Part shown: piece by piece, positions 1 through 8,581 of the stretch
How the letters are laid out: the number at the start of each line of letters is the position of its first letter
How positions within the stretch are numbered: position 1 is the stretch's first letter
Source of the DNA: Psoroptes ovis
Lineage: Eukaryota > Arthropoda > Arachnida > Sarcoptiformes > Psoroptidae
Reading direction: 5' to 3'
DNA: 64,000 nt
Assembly: GCA_002943765.1 (NCBI GenBank)
Contig: PQWQ01000007.1
Span: 2,358,501 to 2,422,500, forward strand
Translations under genes and position numbers: made by a program
The notes under the pieces: generated by a model
The model's database searches: none
What the model saw: the letters and a program-made list of their open reading frames with translations, nothing else
What the model was told of the DNA's origin: nothing

Positions 1-864
1 ATCGCTGGATTGACGCTCAACGATAAAGACCAAGTCAGTGTTCTATCGTTGAAAGATGCAAACGATCAAATGCCAACATTCAATCCCGACAACGTACGAC
101 TTTTCTTCTTTCTGGTAGAGGAAGTATTTGGTTCAGCGAAATTCACTGAACGCAACAAGTTTCGATTATTGTTACGCCGTTTACCTACCAGCTTACAAAA
201 TGATATTTCTGGATTCTTGATGTCTGAATGGTACGAAGAAAAGTATGAAGATTTGAAAAAGCTCGTATTGCAAGTGATGGAAGACAATGCACAATCCCGA
301 TTGAATGAAATATTGAATGGAATGACGATGACTAACGAAAAACCATCTGTTTTTTACCAACGCCTGTTGAACAAGGCTCAGAATTTGAATATTGGTGAAG
401 ATGTCATCTGGAACAGATTTATGTCTGGTATCCATGAAAAAATCCGAGAACAAGTCAATACCGTTCAAACAGTGGTGAGCGATAGAAAAAAATTATTGCA
501 AATAGCTGATCAATTTTGGAATACATGTAAACGGGACGTGGCTTCCGTCCAGTCGTATCAACCCTACAATTATCAAAGCAGGCAACAACAACAGCCTTTC
601 AGACATTATGGTCAGCAGCAACAGTCGAATCGGTCCCGTGGACGAAGCCCTGGTCGTCGTTCGCGTCGCCAGCCACGTAGGAACCAACCACTTTGTTATT
701 ATCATAGACGATTTGGTGCAAATGCAAGAAAATGTCAATATGTTAACCGATGTATCGTCAATTCCATCGACAGAACATTTTCACGTGCTATAAGCACCGC
801 ATCGGTTGCATCGATACCAGAAACACCGGCTTCGGAAAACTCGAACCGGGGAGAACATCTGTAA
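1..864 (+). CDS. gag: gypsy Gag polyprotein, 5'-partial
   Basis: The frame is open from base 1 and ends at a stop at 862-864; the true start lies upstream of the window. The N-terminal part (PTFNPDNVRLFFFLVEEVF, about residues 25-43) has the aromatic-rich pattern of arthropod gypsy Gag capsid domains. An Arg/Gln-rich stretch follows at about 195-230. Near residue 230 comes LCYYHRRFGANARKC, the Cys/His signature seen at the end of many arthropod gypsy Gag proteins. The roughly 40 residues after it look non-homologous and overlap the protease frame by 115 bp. The product would be the structural capsid protein of the element's particle. Confidence 0.85.
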   Translation: MAGLTLNDKDQVSVLSLKDANDQMPTFNPDNVRLFFFLVEEVFGSAKFTERNKFRLLLRRLPTSLQNDISGFLMSEWYEEKYEDLKKLVLQVMEDNAQSRLNEILNGMTMTNEKPSVFYQRLLNKAQNLNIGEDVIWNRFMSGIHEKIREQVNTVQTVVSDRKKLLQIADQFWNTCKRDVASVQSYQPYNYQSRQQQQPFRHYGQQQQSNRSRGRSPGRRSRRQPRRNQPLCYYHRRFGANARKCQYVNRCIVNSIDRTFSRAISTASVASIPETPASENSNRGEHL

Positions 865-1442
865 ACCAGATCGATTCTCCCCGTGCCAAACGCCTCTTTG
901 TTTTCAACCGTATTTCTCGAACAAAGATACTCATTGATACTGGCTCCGATATATGCGTTTGGCCAGCCAAGTTCATGAAGAATTTGCCATCACCAACATC
1001 TTACGCAACGGCAGTAAACAATTCAAAGATATATACGTATGGTACCATCACCAAGCTAATCGATCTTGGCTTTAAAAGAAAATTTTTATACGACTTTGTA
1101 ATCGCACAAATCGATGTACCAATCATTGGAGCCGATTTCTTAGAATATTTTGATTTGGTACCACGAGTGGCCACCAAGAATTTGATCGATATGACGGATA
1201 ACACAGCGATTAAAGCTGACACCACCGATCGTGTTTTCAGCATCAACATCATTGACCAGTCTTCACCTGTAGCTTTGCTACTTAAAAAATATCCAGAAAT
1301 TGCCCGGCCATCTTTAACCAAAATTGATGGGCCCGTGAAGCACATCAAATCATCACAACTGGTCAACCAATTCGTCAGAGATGTCGACGCCTTGCGCCGG
1401 ACAAGTACAAGTTGGCCAAAGCAGAGTTCGATCAGCTGTTGA
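750..1442 (+). CDS. gypsy retropepsin-like aspartic protease segment
   Basis: This 230-codon frame lies in the -1 frame relative to gag. About residue 60 onward has the retropepsin pattern: RLFVFNR, then LIDTGSD (catalytic D-T-G), then VPIIGADFL about 70 residues later. Similarity holds until about base 1340. Beyond that, the conserved protease-RT linker (QPIRQRCRRLAPDKYKLAK) is found in frame 2, so the last 35 codons of this frame are probably off-frame. The usual gypsy arrangement has protease and RT in one frame, so a single-base indel near 1335-1346 is the simplest reading. I saw no canonical X XXY YYZ slippery heptamer in the gag overlap. Confidence 0.8.
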   Translation: MYRQFHRQNIFTCYKHRIGCIDTRNTGFGKLEPGRTSVNQIDSPRAKRLFVFNRISRTKILIDTGSDICVWPAKFMKNLPSPTSYATAVNNSKIYTYGTITKLIDLGFKRKFLYDFVIAQIDVPIIGADFLEYFDLVPRVATKNLIDMTDNTAIKADTTDRVFSINIIDQSSPVALLLKKYPEIARPSLTKIDGPVKHIKSSQLVNQFVRDVDALRRTSTSWPKQSSISC

Positions 1443-3826
1443 AATTGAAGATAATCCGTCCATCCAATTCACCATGGTCATCACCATTACATTGCGTCAC
1501 AAAACCTGATGGTTCAATTCGCCCTTGTGGTGATTATCGATTATTGAATTCAGTCACCAAAAAAGATCGATATAATATCCCAAATTTGCATGACTTCTTT
1601 AATAACGTAGGGTCTGCAAAACTCTTCACGAAAATCGATTTGAAATCAGCTTATCATCAAATACCGATTAAACCTGAAGATATTGAAAAGACAGCGATCA
1701 TCACACCGTTTGGGTCTTTCGAATTTTTATTCATGCCCTTCGGTTTGTGTAATGCTCCGAACACATTCCAAAGATTTATGGACAGCATCTTCAGAGATTT
1801 GGATTTCATATATCCTTATCTGGACGATCTGCTGGTAATCAGTGATGAAAAGCAAGAAAACCACCTGAAGAATCTGGAAATCGTTTTCCAGCGACTGAAA
1901 GATAATGGTCTCGTCATCAACCTTGACAAATGTTCATTCATGAAGACCGAACTTGATTTTCTTGGCCATCACATCGATGCAAATGGTATCCATCCGATGA
2001 CCGACAAGGTCGAAGCAATCAAAAAATTTCCGATACCAAGTGATCGTAAACAACTATTGAAATTCCTTGGTATGTTTAATTTCTATCGCAAATTCATTCG
2101 GATGGCAGCTGATAAGTTGAAGATATTATACGATCTGACATCACCGAAAAAAGAATTCCTTTGGACGGATGATCATACTAAAGCATTCCAAGAAGTGAAA
2201 AACCTTCTTGCTGATATGACGATGCTAAATTATCCTGTGGATAATGCTCCATATTTCTTATCCACTGATGCATCCAACACAGCCATTGGTGCTGTAGTTC
2301 AACAGAAGATCAACAACGAATTTCGACCATTAGCCTTTTTCTCGAAGTCTTTATCTGCAGCTGAACAAAAATATTCAACTTTCGACCGAGAATTATTGGC
2401 AATTTATAAATCAATCAAGTATTTCCGTTACCTTCTGGAAGGTCGGAAATTTACTGTATTAACCGATCATCGCCCACTTACATTCGCACTTCAATCAACA
2501 ACTGAAAAGTCACCTCGTCAAGCACGTCAGCTTGATTTTATATCACAATTCACTAATGATATTCAATATATCAACGGTGACGCGAATGTAGTGGCCGATA
2601 CCTTATCACGAGTTGCTGCACTCGATATCAACGAAACATCTTGGTCCATCGAAGAATTGATCGAAGCTCAGAAAAATGATGCTGAATTGAATCAGCTTAA
2701 AGATGATAAAACTCTGGTTCCGGTTGTCATATCCAACAATCAAATGGTTATCACCAAAAATGGCAAACCGTTCATCCCACTTGCGTTAAGACGCAAAGTG
2801 TTCAACGCTTATCATTGTATTAATCATCCTGGTTATCGTCCAACCAAACGCACCATTCAAGAAAAATATTACTGGCCGACCATGGTCTACGATATTCATA
2901 AGATGTGTCAGGAATATGTCGACTGTCAATCCTCAAAAATTACTCGTCACATAAAAACGCCACCGGTACCAATTCCCATTCCTGGGAAGAGGTTCCAGCA
3001 CCTGCACATCGACCTGGTCATCTTGAATGAGTGCAAGGGATATCGTTATTTATTGACAATGGTGGATCGTTTTTCGAGGTGGCCGGAAGCAACACCATTG
3101 CGTTCAATAACTGCGGAGGAGGTAGCGGCAGCAGTAATGCATACCTGGATATCCCGTTATGGTGTGCCGCAGACGATAACCACGGATCAGGGTACTCAAT
3201 TCGAGTCAAAATTCTTCAACGCGATGCTCAAGATGTTGGGTACCAAACGCATCAGAACATCAGCGTACCACCCACGAGCCAACGGAATGGTGGAACGATT
3301 TCATCGTCAATTGAAGGACTCACTTCGCTGCGTATTATGGAACAACGAAGATTGGGTAGACGCACTTCCTTTGGTGATGCTAGGTATTAGAACTACCTAC
3401 AAGGAAGATCTCCGTGCTTCACCAGCCGAGATGACATTTGGCGAAAACGTACCAATGCCTGCTGATCTACCCCTTGAACAAGTAGATCCTTCCTGTGATA
3501 CCTCGAAGTTCTTGGAACAACTTCGATCATTGATCAAGAAATTACCAACTCAACCAACGAGGGTAAACAAACCCATTTTAAAACCACCGAAAGCACTGCA
3601 AGAGTGCGAGTACGTGTTGGTCAGAAACGATGCTCCACGTCGACCTCTAGATCGACCATACATCGGACCATTTAAAGTCCTGGAACGTCGTCAACATACA
3701 TTCATCATCCAAAAAGGTTCAACTCAAGAATCTGTATCGATAGATCGTTTAAAACCATCGTCCTCCAACATCAAAAACGTTCGATTCAACATCCCTAGGT
3801 CACGTGGTCGACCTCGAGCATCTTAG
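1412..3826 (+). CDS. pol: gypsy Pol: reverse transcriptase, RNase H, integrase
   Basis: This is an intact 804-codon frame; homology extends upstream in frame 2 to about 1343. In order: RT palm with FTKIDLKSAYHQI (about 72-84) and the catalytic YLDD (136-139); RNase H with FLSTDASNTAIGAVV; an integrase HHCC zinc finger (HCINHPGYRP, then CQEYVDC); and the DDE core with LHIDLV, TTDQGTQFES and NGMVERFH. All catalytic acidic residues expected of Ty3/gypsy enzymes are visible. The stop codon TAG merges directly into the polypurine tract. The nominal first codon is TTG and is not a real start. The protein would copy and insert the element. Confidence 0.92.
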   Translation: MAKAEFDQLLKLKIIRPSNSPWSSPLHCVTKPDGSIRPCGDYRLLNSVTKKDRYNIPNLHDFFNNVGSAKLFTKIDLKSAYHQIPIKPEDIEKTAIITPFGSFEFLFMPFGLCNAPNTFQRFMDSIFRDLDFIYPYLDDLLVISDEKQENHLKNLEIVFQRLKDNGLVINLDKCSFMKTELDFLGHHIDANGIHPMTDKVEAIKKFPIPSDRKQLLKFLGMFNFYRKFIRMAADKLKILYDLTSPKKEFLWTDDHTKAFQEVKNLLADMTMLNYPVDNAPYFLSTDASNTAIGAVVQQKINNEFRPLAFFSKSLSAAEQKYSTFDRELLAIYKSIKYFRYLLEGRKFTVLTDHRPLTFALQSTTEKSPRQARQLDFISQFTNDIQYINGDANVVADTLSRVAALDINETSWSIEELIEAQKNDAELNQLKDDKTLVPVVISNNQMVITKNGKPFIPLALRRKVFNAYHCINHPGYRPTKRTIQEKYYWPTMVYDIHKMCQEYVDCQSSKITRHIKTPPVPIPIPGKRFQHLHIDLVILNECKGYRYLLTMVDRFSRWPEATPLRSITAEEVAAAVMHTWISRYGVPQTITTDQGTQFESKFFNAMLKMLGTKRIRTSAYHPRANGMVERFHRQLKDSLRCVLWNNEDWVDALPLVMLGIRTTYKEDLRASPAEMTFGENVPMPADLPLEQVDPSCDTSKFLEQLRSLIKKLPTQPTRVNKPILKPPKALQECEYVLVRNDAPRRPLDRPYIGPFKVLERRQHTFIIQKGSTQESVSIDRLKPSSSNIKNVRFNIPRSRGRPRAS

Positions 3827-3832
3827 GGGGGA
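3825..3832 (+). other. polypurine tract of the gypsy element
   Basis: AGGGGGGA follows the pol stop directly and lies just before the putative 3' LTR. This is where plus-strand priming is expected in LTR elements. Confidence 0.65.
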
Positions 3833-3836
3833 CGCA

Positions 3837-4112
3837 TGAAGAGTATGACTTATGAATGATTCGTTAATTCATCATTCATTCATTCATTCATTGTTACCTT
3901 AAATTCTTATTCATTCTTTGTCATTATCACTCATTGATTTGTCAGTTTATGATTCGTTATATTCTGATAAATTCACAATTCATTAATTAGTAATTATTAA
4001 TCATAACTTCATTATGTTTTTCAAATTGTATATAAACCCTTGACATGTTCAAATAAAATATAACCAAAATTTATCATTAACCTTCTGATAAAGTCTATAC
4101 CAAATCTCTACA
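3837..4112 (+). repeat. putative 3' LTR of the gypsy element
   Basis: The segment begins TGAAGAG four bases after the polypurine tract and ends CTCTACA exactly where the minus-strand copia integrase reading resumes. It has a TATA-like TATATAAA near 4029 and AATAAA near 4053, as an LTR promoter and polyadenylation signal would, plus a short (ATTC)n run at about 3871-3892. The 5' partner LTR is outside the window, so the boundaries are inferred from the TG...CA ends and the flanking copia homology. Confidence 0.7.
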
Positions 4113-4309
4113 ATAAGATAGTTTGCCGTCGCTACAGCCAGATCCCAGTAATCGAGAGACAGCTTTGATTCCAACAGCATTGTTCGAGCGCACTCAATTA
4201 GCGTTCGATTTCTTCGCTCTATTTTACCATTTTGCTGCGGAACATGTGGTGATGAGGTCAGGAATAATATGCCTCTTTGTTTGAGAAACGTCTGAATTTG
4301 ATAGTTGTT
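4113..4309 (-). pseudogene. copia integrase core continuation in a shifted frame
   Basis: In the frame one base back from the main open frame, the minus strand encodes QTFLKQRG, then PQQNGKIERRNR (with the catalytic Glu), then a stretch ending in ATANYL. These are the conserved residues that follow the second Asp of a copia integrase. The reading stops at the gypsy LTR boundary, which fixes the nested insertion point. Confidence 0.85.
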
Positions 4310-6195
4310 ATCTCTCTGCCATTATCGGAATAGAATTGTTTCAGCTTTTGACCACTCTGTCTTTCACAATGTTCTATGAATTCGATGACATGTTTAACAG
4401 TTTCACTTTTGGTCTTCATAAAATAAACTCCACCATAGGATGAGTTATGCTCAACCATATGTAACACGTATCTATAACCACAATGGTTTTCCATTTCGCC
4501 AAGATGATCTTTGATATCCATCAAATCAGCACTTATTCTTTCCATAGGATCGTATTTTTCATTCAATACTGGATGACTAGCATTGACGTCTTTGCCAAGG
4601 TGACAATATTCACAGTTTAATCGAATGTTAGATGAACAGCCAATTAATCGCGATAATTTATTAACACCAGGATGCCCCCATTTGCTATGCCACTTTTTAA
4701 TATTATCTGTTAACGCAGCATAAGCATGTTTGTTATTGAGCGATTTAATAATATACGAATTTCCAATTCGTGGGGCTCTCATTCTTATCCACGAGGGATC
4801 CATGTCCATATTCACTTTGTCTTTCTCGACGAATAAACATTCTTTATCGTTGAATATCAATACGTTATTATTATCGCAAACGTTAGCTACAGAAATTAGA
4901 TTGTTGAATCCAGGAACGTATCCAACATTGCTAAGATTCATACTATAGCCTTCAGCTGTTTGAATAGTTGCTTCGCCAATAAGGGGTACTTCACAATTTT
5001 CCCCATTAGCTGTTACTACCCAGGAATTATTCGCGCGTAAATTTCTTAGTTGATTCTTATCACCAACAAAATGGTCAGTACAAGCACTATCGACATAATA
5101 TTCACAATCAGCTTTATTGTTATCATAATTATTGTTAGAAAAGTTATCAGAGTTGACATTGTTATCATATTCAACATTAACATTGAAAGCGTTGTTATTG
5201 CCAAGGTTGTTTACTGCCGATGATCGTTGTTTGTTTTGAAAATTTGCCGAACGTGCAGGCACCCCGCTGTTTCGTCGTACAAAATTTTGTTTGCTTGGGC
5301 AAATGTCAGCTCGATGTCCTACACCGCCACAGGTGAAACACTTTGCTCTTTGAATTGTCATACTACTATTTCTAGGTTTAATACATGCATATGAGTGATG
5401 ACCATGTTCACCACAATTGTAGCACATGTTGTTGCGCGGCGGGGGTTTTTTCAAACAATTTTTGTAAAGATGATCAGCACTGCCACAACCGAAACATTTT
5501 TTGGTTGTTGAAAATGCGTGATTGCCATATTGTTGTTTAAATTCAGCATTGCATTTATTCTCCATACGAAGGAATAAGGATTTCACTTCTTTGTAGTCCA
5601 TAGGTTCTCTATATTCAATCATTTCTTTGACCTTGTTGAATTTATCAGGCATGGCTGAGATGAAAAAATCTCTTATCATAAAATCCTGGTATGTCAGTCC
5701 AACTTTCTTGGCAAGGGTCAGCTTAGTTTCGAAATTAATGATGAAATTTTCTAGATTTTGATCAGCTTTCATTTTTATGCTTGAAATTTCTTTAGCAATC
5801 TGCTCAATTTTAGCACGATCAATTTGTCCATAATTGCTTTCTAAATCAGCCAATAATTTTGATGGTAATGTATGATGTTGAAATTGGGACATAATATTCG
5901 AATCCATTTTATTTAAAATTCTGGCAGTAAGGTTTTCCAATCTTATAAGCTCATCGCCTTCAGCCGTTTCGATTTTCAGGTCTTGCACGAAATTTTCTCC
6001 TCGTGCCCAAAGGTCCACTCTTTGTCTCCATTCAAAGTAATTGATGCCATTCAGACGCGGTACTTCAAAAACGCAATTTGTATTATCAAATCTGGCTGAT
6101 GTTGCCGTTGTCAATGTTGACGCAATTTGTTGAAACATTTCTATAATTTTTTCACTATCCATTTTGTTTGATGTTAAATTCTTGCCAATTTTCAT
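4258..6195 (-). pseudogene. copia Gag-protease-integrase polyprotein, frameshifted
   Basis: The 645-codon frame starts at ATG 6195. Gag occupies about 1-230, with LNGINYFEWRQRVDLWARG near 48-66. Three CCHC zinc knuckles follow at 234-247, 258-271 and 286-299, then an Asn-rich linker. The protease motif YYVDSACTDHF is at 367-375, with Cys after DSA where Gly is common. A GAG-pre-integrase domain (KKWHSKWGHPGVNKL, then CEYCHLGK) and an integrase core through YSDNGREI come next. At about base 4309 the frame shifts: the conserved continuation, ending PQQNGKIERRNR and beyond, is in the -1 frame as far as about 4113. The copy is therefore broken both by an indel and by the gypsy insertion. Confidence 0.9.
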
Positions 6196-6508
6196 TAATC
6201 TGAATGATGATGCTTTAATCTAAGATGATACTTTCACGATTTACAGATCACTATGTCTAAATGAATTCACGAAACTAGATGACAAATTCAATGTTTTTCA
6301 CATAATATTCACTAATCAAAATCACAATTCTAACACAGCTTCAGCGGTCAATAATCACAATTAAAACACAGTTTTAAAATTATTCGACAATTAAAATTCA
6401 CATATCAAAGTCAAATTCAGCAGACAAAATTCACAATTTTACAAAATAATCACAAGTCAAAATAAAAATTTCACAAGATAGGTCAGAATTCACAATCTCA
6501 CATGTGGC
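6196..6508 (-). other. copia untranslated leader between primer-binding site and gag
   Basis: About 310 bp of very AT-rich sequence with many repeats of the type TTCACAATT/AAATTCAC, lying between the putative primer-binding site and the Gag start. No open frame of note is visible. The position and length fit the leader of a copia element. Confidence 0.6.
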
Positions 6509-6528
6509 CGAACCACGCTCTGCTACCA
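6509..6528 (-). other. copia primer-binding site, initiator tRNA-Met type
   Basis: The minus strand reads TGGTAGCAGAGCGTGGTTCG directly inside the LTR. TGGTAGCAGAG is the complement of the CTCTGCTACCA acceptor end of animal initiator tRNA-Met. Its position immediately next to the putative LTR end supports the call. Confidence 0.75.
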
Positions 6529-6654
6529 TGATGAATCTCAACTAAAATGATCAGTGAACTTTATTGAATTTTGCATGAGTATTTATATGATTTCGAATAA
6601 GGCTATTTACACATAGTAACTATTTTAACATATGTTTGTACCAAACAATCCACA
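6529..6654 (-). repeat. putative 5' LTR of the copia element
   Basis: On the minus strand this runs from TGTGGATTGTTTGG to ATTCATCA, about 126 bp, and abuts the primer-binding site. It contains CATATAAATA, a TATA-like box. The outer end is chosen from the TG...CA rule and could be off by a few tens of bases. The partner LTR is not in the window. Confidence 0.55.
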
Positions 6655-6795
6655 TTATACAACAATTCTATATATAATTCTTTTTATAAATCAATTTCTC
6701 TTCATAGACAATGATGTTTTATATACGTTTCACAATGCTTTCAAGCAAATTATGGTAGAATGAGGATTATTGTATATTGTAATATACAATCTGGA

Positions 6796-6801
6796 TTTAT
6801 T
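6796..6801 (-). terminator. possible polyadenylation signal overlapping the stop codon
   Basis: The minus strand reads GAATAAATCC, so AATAAA overlaps the TAA stop of the asparaginase gene. If used, it would leave an extremely short 3' UTR. Other weaker AT-rich candidates lie further left, so this is tentative. Confidence 0.35.
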
Positions 6802-7816
6802 CAACAATTTCCAAATGTTCATTGGAATGATAACCATAATGTATTTTTATCTTTATATCGTCAAAATCACCATCAATATTAATGTTTTCTACATTATTGT
6901 CATCAACAGTGACATATGCCCATGGCATGGCTAACGTATTGAAGCCAAAACCGATATCACCATAACCATTGCCGATTGCAATTATACCACCATAACCTTC
7001 GACACGTTTTTCCATGTTTGCCAATGATTCCTTGATAGCTTTTTGCATTGGATTTATGGAATCATCAAAAGGCTCGTTTATGAATTTTTCATAACGATAA
7101 AGAACATCGCGTGAAAGACAAACTTTCATTATTGCTTCACCGTGGCCAGTGGTTGATACGGCACCGATTTCATTATCAGCATATGCTCCAGATCCAATCA
7201 CTGGCGAATCACCGATTCTACCTGGTAATTTTCCAGTAATACCACCAGTCGATGTTGCTGCAGCAAAATTACCAAACCAATCGACAGCAACCGATCCAAC
7301 AGTATCATGATCATCTTTTTCTCTATCAACTTGAATAGCCTTTTTAAATGTTTTATATTCTTCTAGTCGTTTTTTTGCTAGTTCTGTCACTAAATCATCT
7401 GGTTTAGAAATAGATTCAAAACCATTTTGTTTTGCAAATTCATGAGCACCATTTCGATCAAATAAACAATGATCAGAATTTTCCATAATTTTTCTTGCTA
7501 TTGAAACTGGATTCGCGTAATCGGTAATGGATGCAACGGCACCAAAATTCAAACTACTGCCATCCATAATTATTGCATCCATTTCTACATGACCGGTGTT
7601 GGTCAATGATGATCCATAGCCAGCATTAAAATATTCGCTATCTTCCATACATCTTACAGCTTTTTCAACAGCATCCAAAGCTGCTTTAGTTGATGATTTT
7701 TTGCGTAACAATTCTAAAAAACCAATTTTAGCCGAACGACGAAGTTCAATCAATTTCGATTCAATAATGTTTGATGAAACTTTTGCTGCACCTCCATGTA
7801 CAATGATGGCAACCAT
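6797..7816 (-). CDS. ASRGL1: isoaspartyl peptidase / L-asparaginase (Ntn-hydrolase)
   Basis: A complete intronless 339-residue protein starting at MVAIIVHGGA. It belongs to the plant-type asparaginase / isoaspartyl dipeptidase family, which cleaves itself to expose a catalytic threonine and hydrolyses L-asparagine and beta-aspartyl peptides in the cytosol. The nucleophile is in HDTVGSVAVD (Thr172). The substrate loop is GGITGKLPGRIGDSP (Arg200, Asp203) and the glycine-rich TTGHGEA motif is at 220-226. NAGYGSSLT near 64-72 is also typical. Length is close to the roughly 310 residues of animal ASRGL1. All key residues are present. It is divergent from the membrane-protein gene to its right, and the copia LTR ends only about 142 bp past its stop codon. 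Confidence 0.95.
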   Translation of the reverse strand: MVAIIVHGGAAKVSSNIIESKLIELRRSAKIGFLELLRKKSSTKAALDAVEKAVRCMEDSEYFNAGYGSSLTNTGHVEMDAIIMDGSSLNFGAVASITDYANPVSIARKIMENSDHCLFDRNGAHEFAKQNGFESISKPDDLVTELAKKRLEEYKTFKKAIQVDREKDDHDTVGSVAVDWFGNFAAATSTGGITGKLPGRIGDSPVIGSGAYADNEIGAVSTTGHGEAIMKVCLSRDVLYRYEKFINEPFDDSINPMQKAIKESLANMEKRVEGYGGIIAIGNGYGDIGFGFNTLAMPWAYVTVDDNNVENINIDGDFDDIKIKIHYGYHSNEHLEIVE

Positions 7817-8129
7817 TTTCGATTCTTAATAGTTTTGTCAATTGATAAATATCTTGAAAATCAATGATTATTTAAATTATCAATAAAATGATGCAAGTAT
7901 TTGAGAGAAAAAAAAATTTAAAAACAAAAACAAAAAATACCGTTATGTTTGTCATTTCATTTATGAATTATACCATTTAAAAGAAAAACAAAAAACAAAA
8001 ACAAACAAACCAAAAAGACGCAACAGGTTTATTTTGATTGATTGATAAATTTTAGAAAAAAACCTAAGAAAAAGATAAAATTTTACGCTCCAATTTGATT
8101 GAATCTAATTCGAAATGAATCATTGATCT

Positions 8130-8162
<33 letters not shown>

Positions 8163-8581
8163 TTTTAAATCTGTTTTCCATCAAAAAATTAAATAAATTT
8201 ATCATCAACAAAAATTGTAAGTTCAAATTATAATGTTTCTATCATCGATTTATGTGATTAATTGATAATTTTCCATAGAAATATATGAATCGCTCATGTT
8301 TCATAATATCGAAAATTCAATATTTGATTATTTCATCAAAATAAAACGATATTGGTTAATGTGAAAAATAAATAAATAAACAAACAAATAATAAAAATTG
8401 ATTGTCTTTGTTTTGGAAAACACAACATCATTATCAATCGCATATCTATTTGTAGCCAAAGAAATAGAAAATAGTATCGATTGGTGATTGAGTGGGAAAT
8501 CACAAAATATTGTTTATTATGTGTTTTGATACATATTTCATATACTATAAGAATTTAAAATAAATTCATTAATTGACAAAG
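7817..8581. other. intergenic region between two divergent genes
   Basis: 765 bp with no open frame of note. It holds an uninterrupted run of 31 T at 8131-8161, several A-rich stretches and AT-rich sequence. It must carry the promoters of both the asparaginase gene (left) and the membrane-protein gene (right), but I see no clear TATA box for either. Confidence 0.7.

Larger units (their letters stand above)
1..4112 (+). mobile_element. Ty3/gypsy LTR retrotransposon, 5' end outside window
   Basis: Gag, protease, reverse transcriptase, RNase H and integrase follow one another in Ty3/gypsy order, then a G-rich polypurine tract (3825-3832) and a putative 3' LTR. The 5' LTR and primer-binding site lie before base 1. 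Three reading frames are used: gag in frame 1, protease in frame 3, RT to integrase in frame 2. The copy is therefore either frameshifted or uses recoding. The sequence right after base 4112 resumes a minus-strand copia integrase, so this element is inserted into that older element. The RT YLDD, RNase H and integrase DDE motifs all look intact, which suggests a fairly young copy. Confidence 0.93.
4113..6654 (-). mobile_element. Ty1/copia retrotransposon, 5' part, interrupted by the gypsy insertion
   Basis: Read on the minus strand, the order is 5' LTR (about 6654-6529), primer-binding site, leader, Gag with three zinc knuckles, protease, GAG-pre-integrase and the first part of the integrase core. 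The element breaks at about 4113, where the gypsy 3' LTR abuts. Its remaining integrase, RT and RNase H should lie on the far side of the gypsy copy, left of the window. One frameshift interrupts the integrase near 4309. Confidence 0.9.

Noticed and set aside
750..864. Programmed -1 frameshift signal in the gag/protease overlap
   Set aside because: The overlap has the right sense, but I found no canonical slippery heptamer, so recoding cannot be claimed.
3031..3390. Plus-strand 119-codon frame inside gypsy pol
   Set aside because: It is an off-frame shadow of the integrase, whose DDE motifs are in the main frame.
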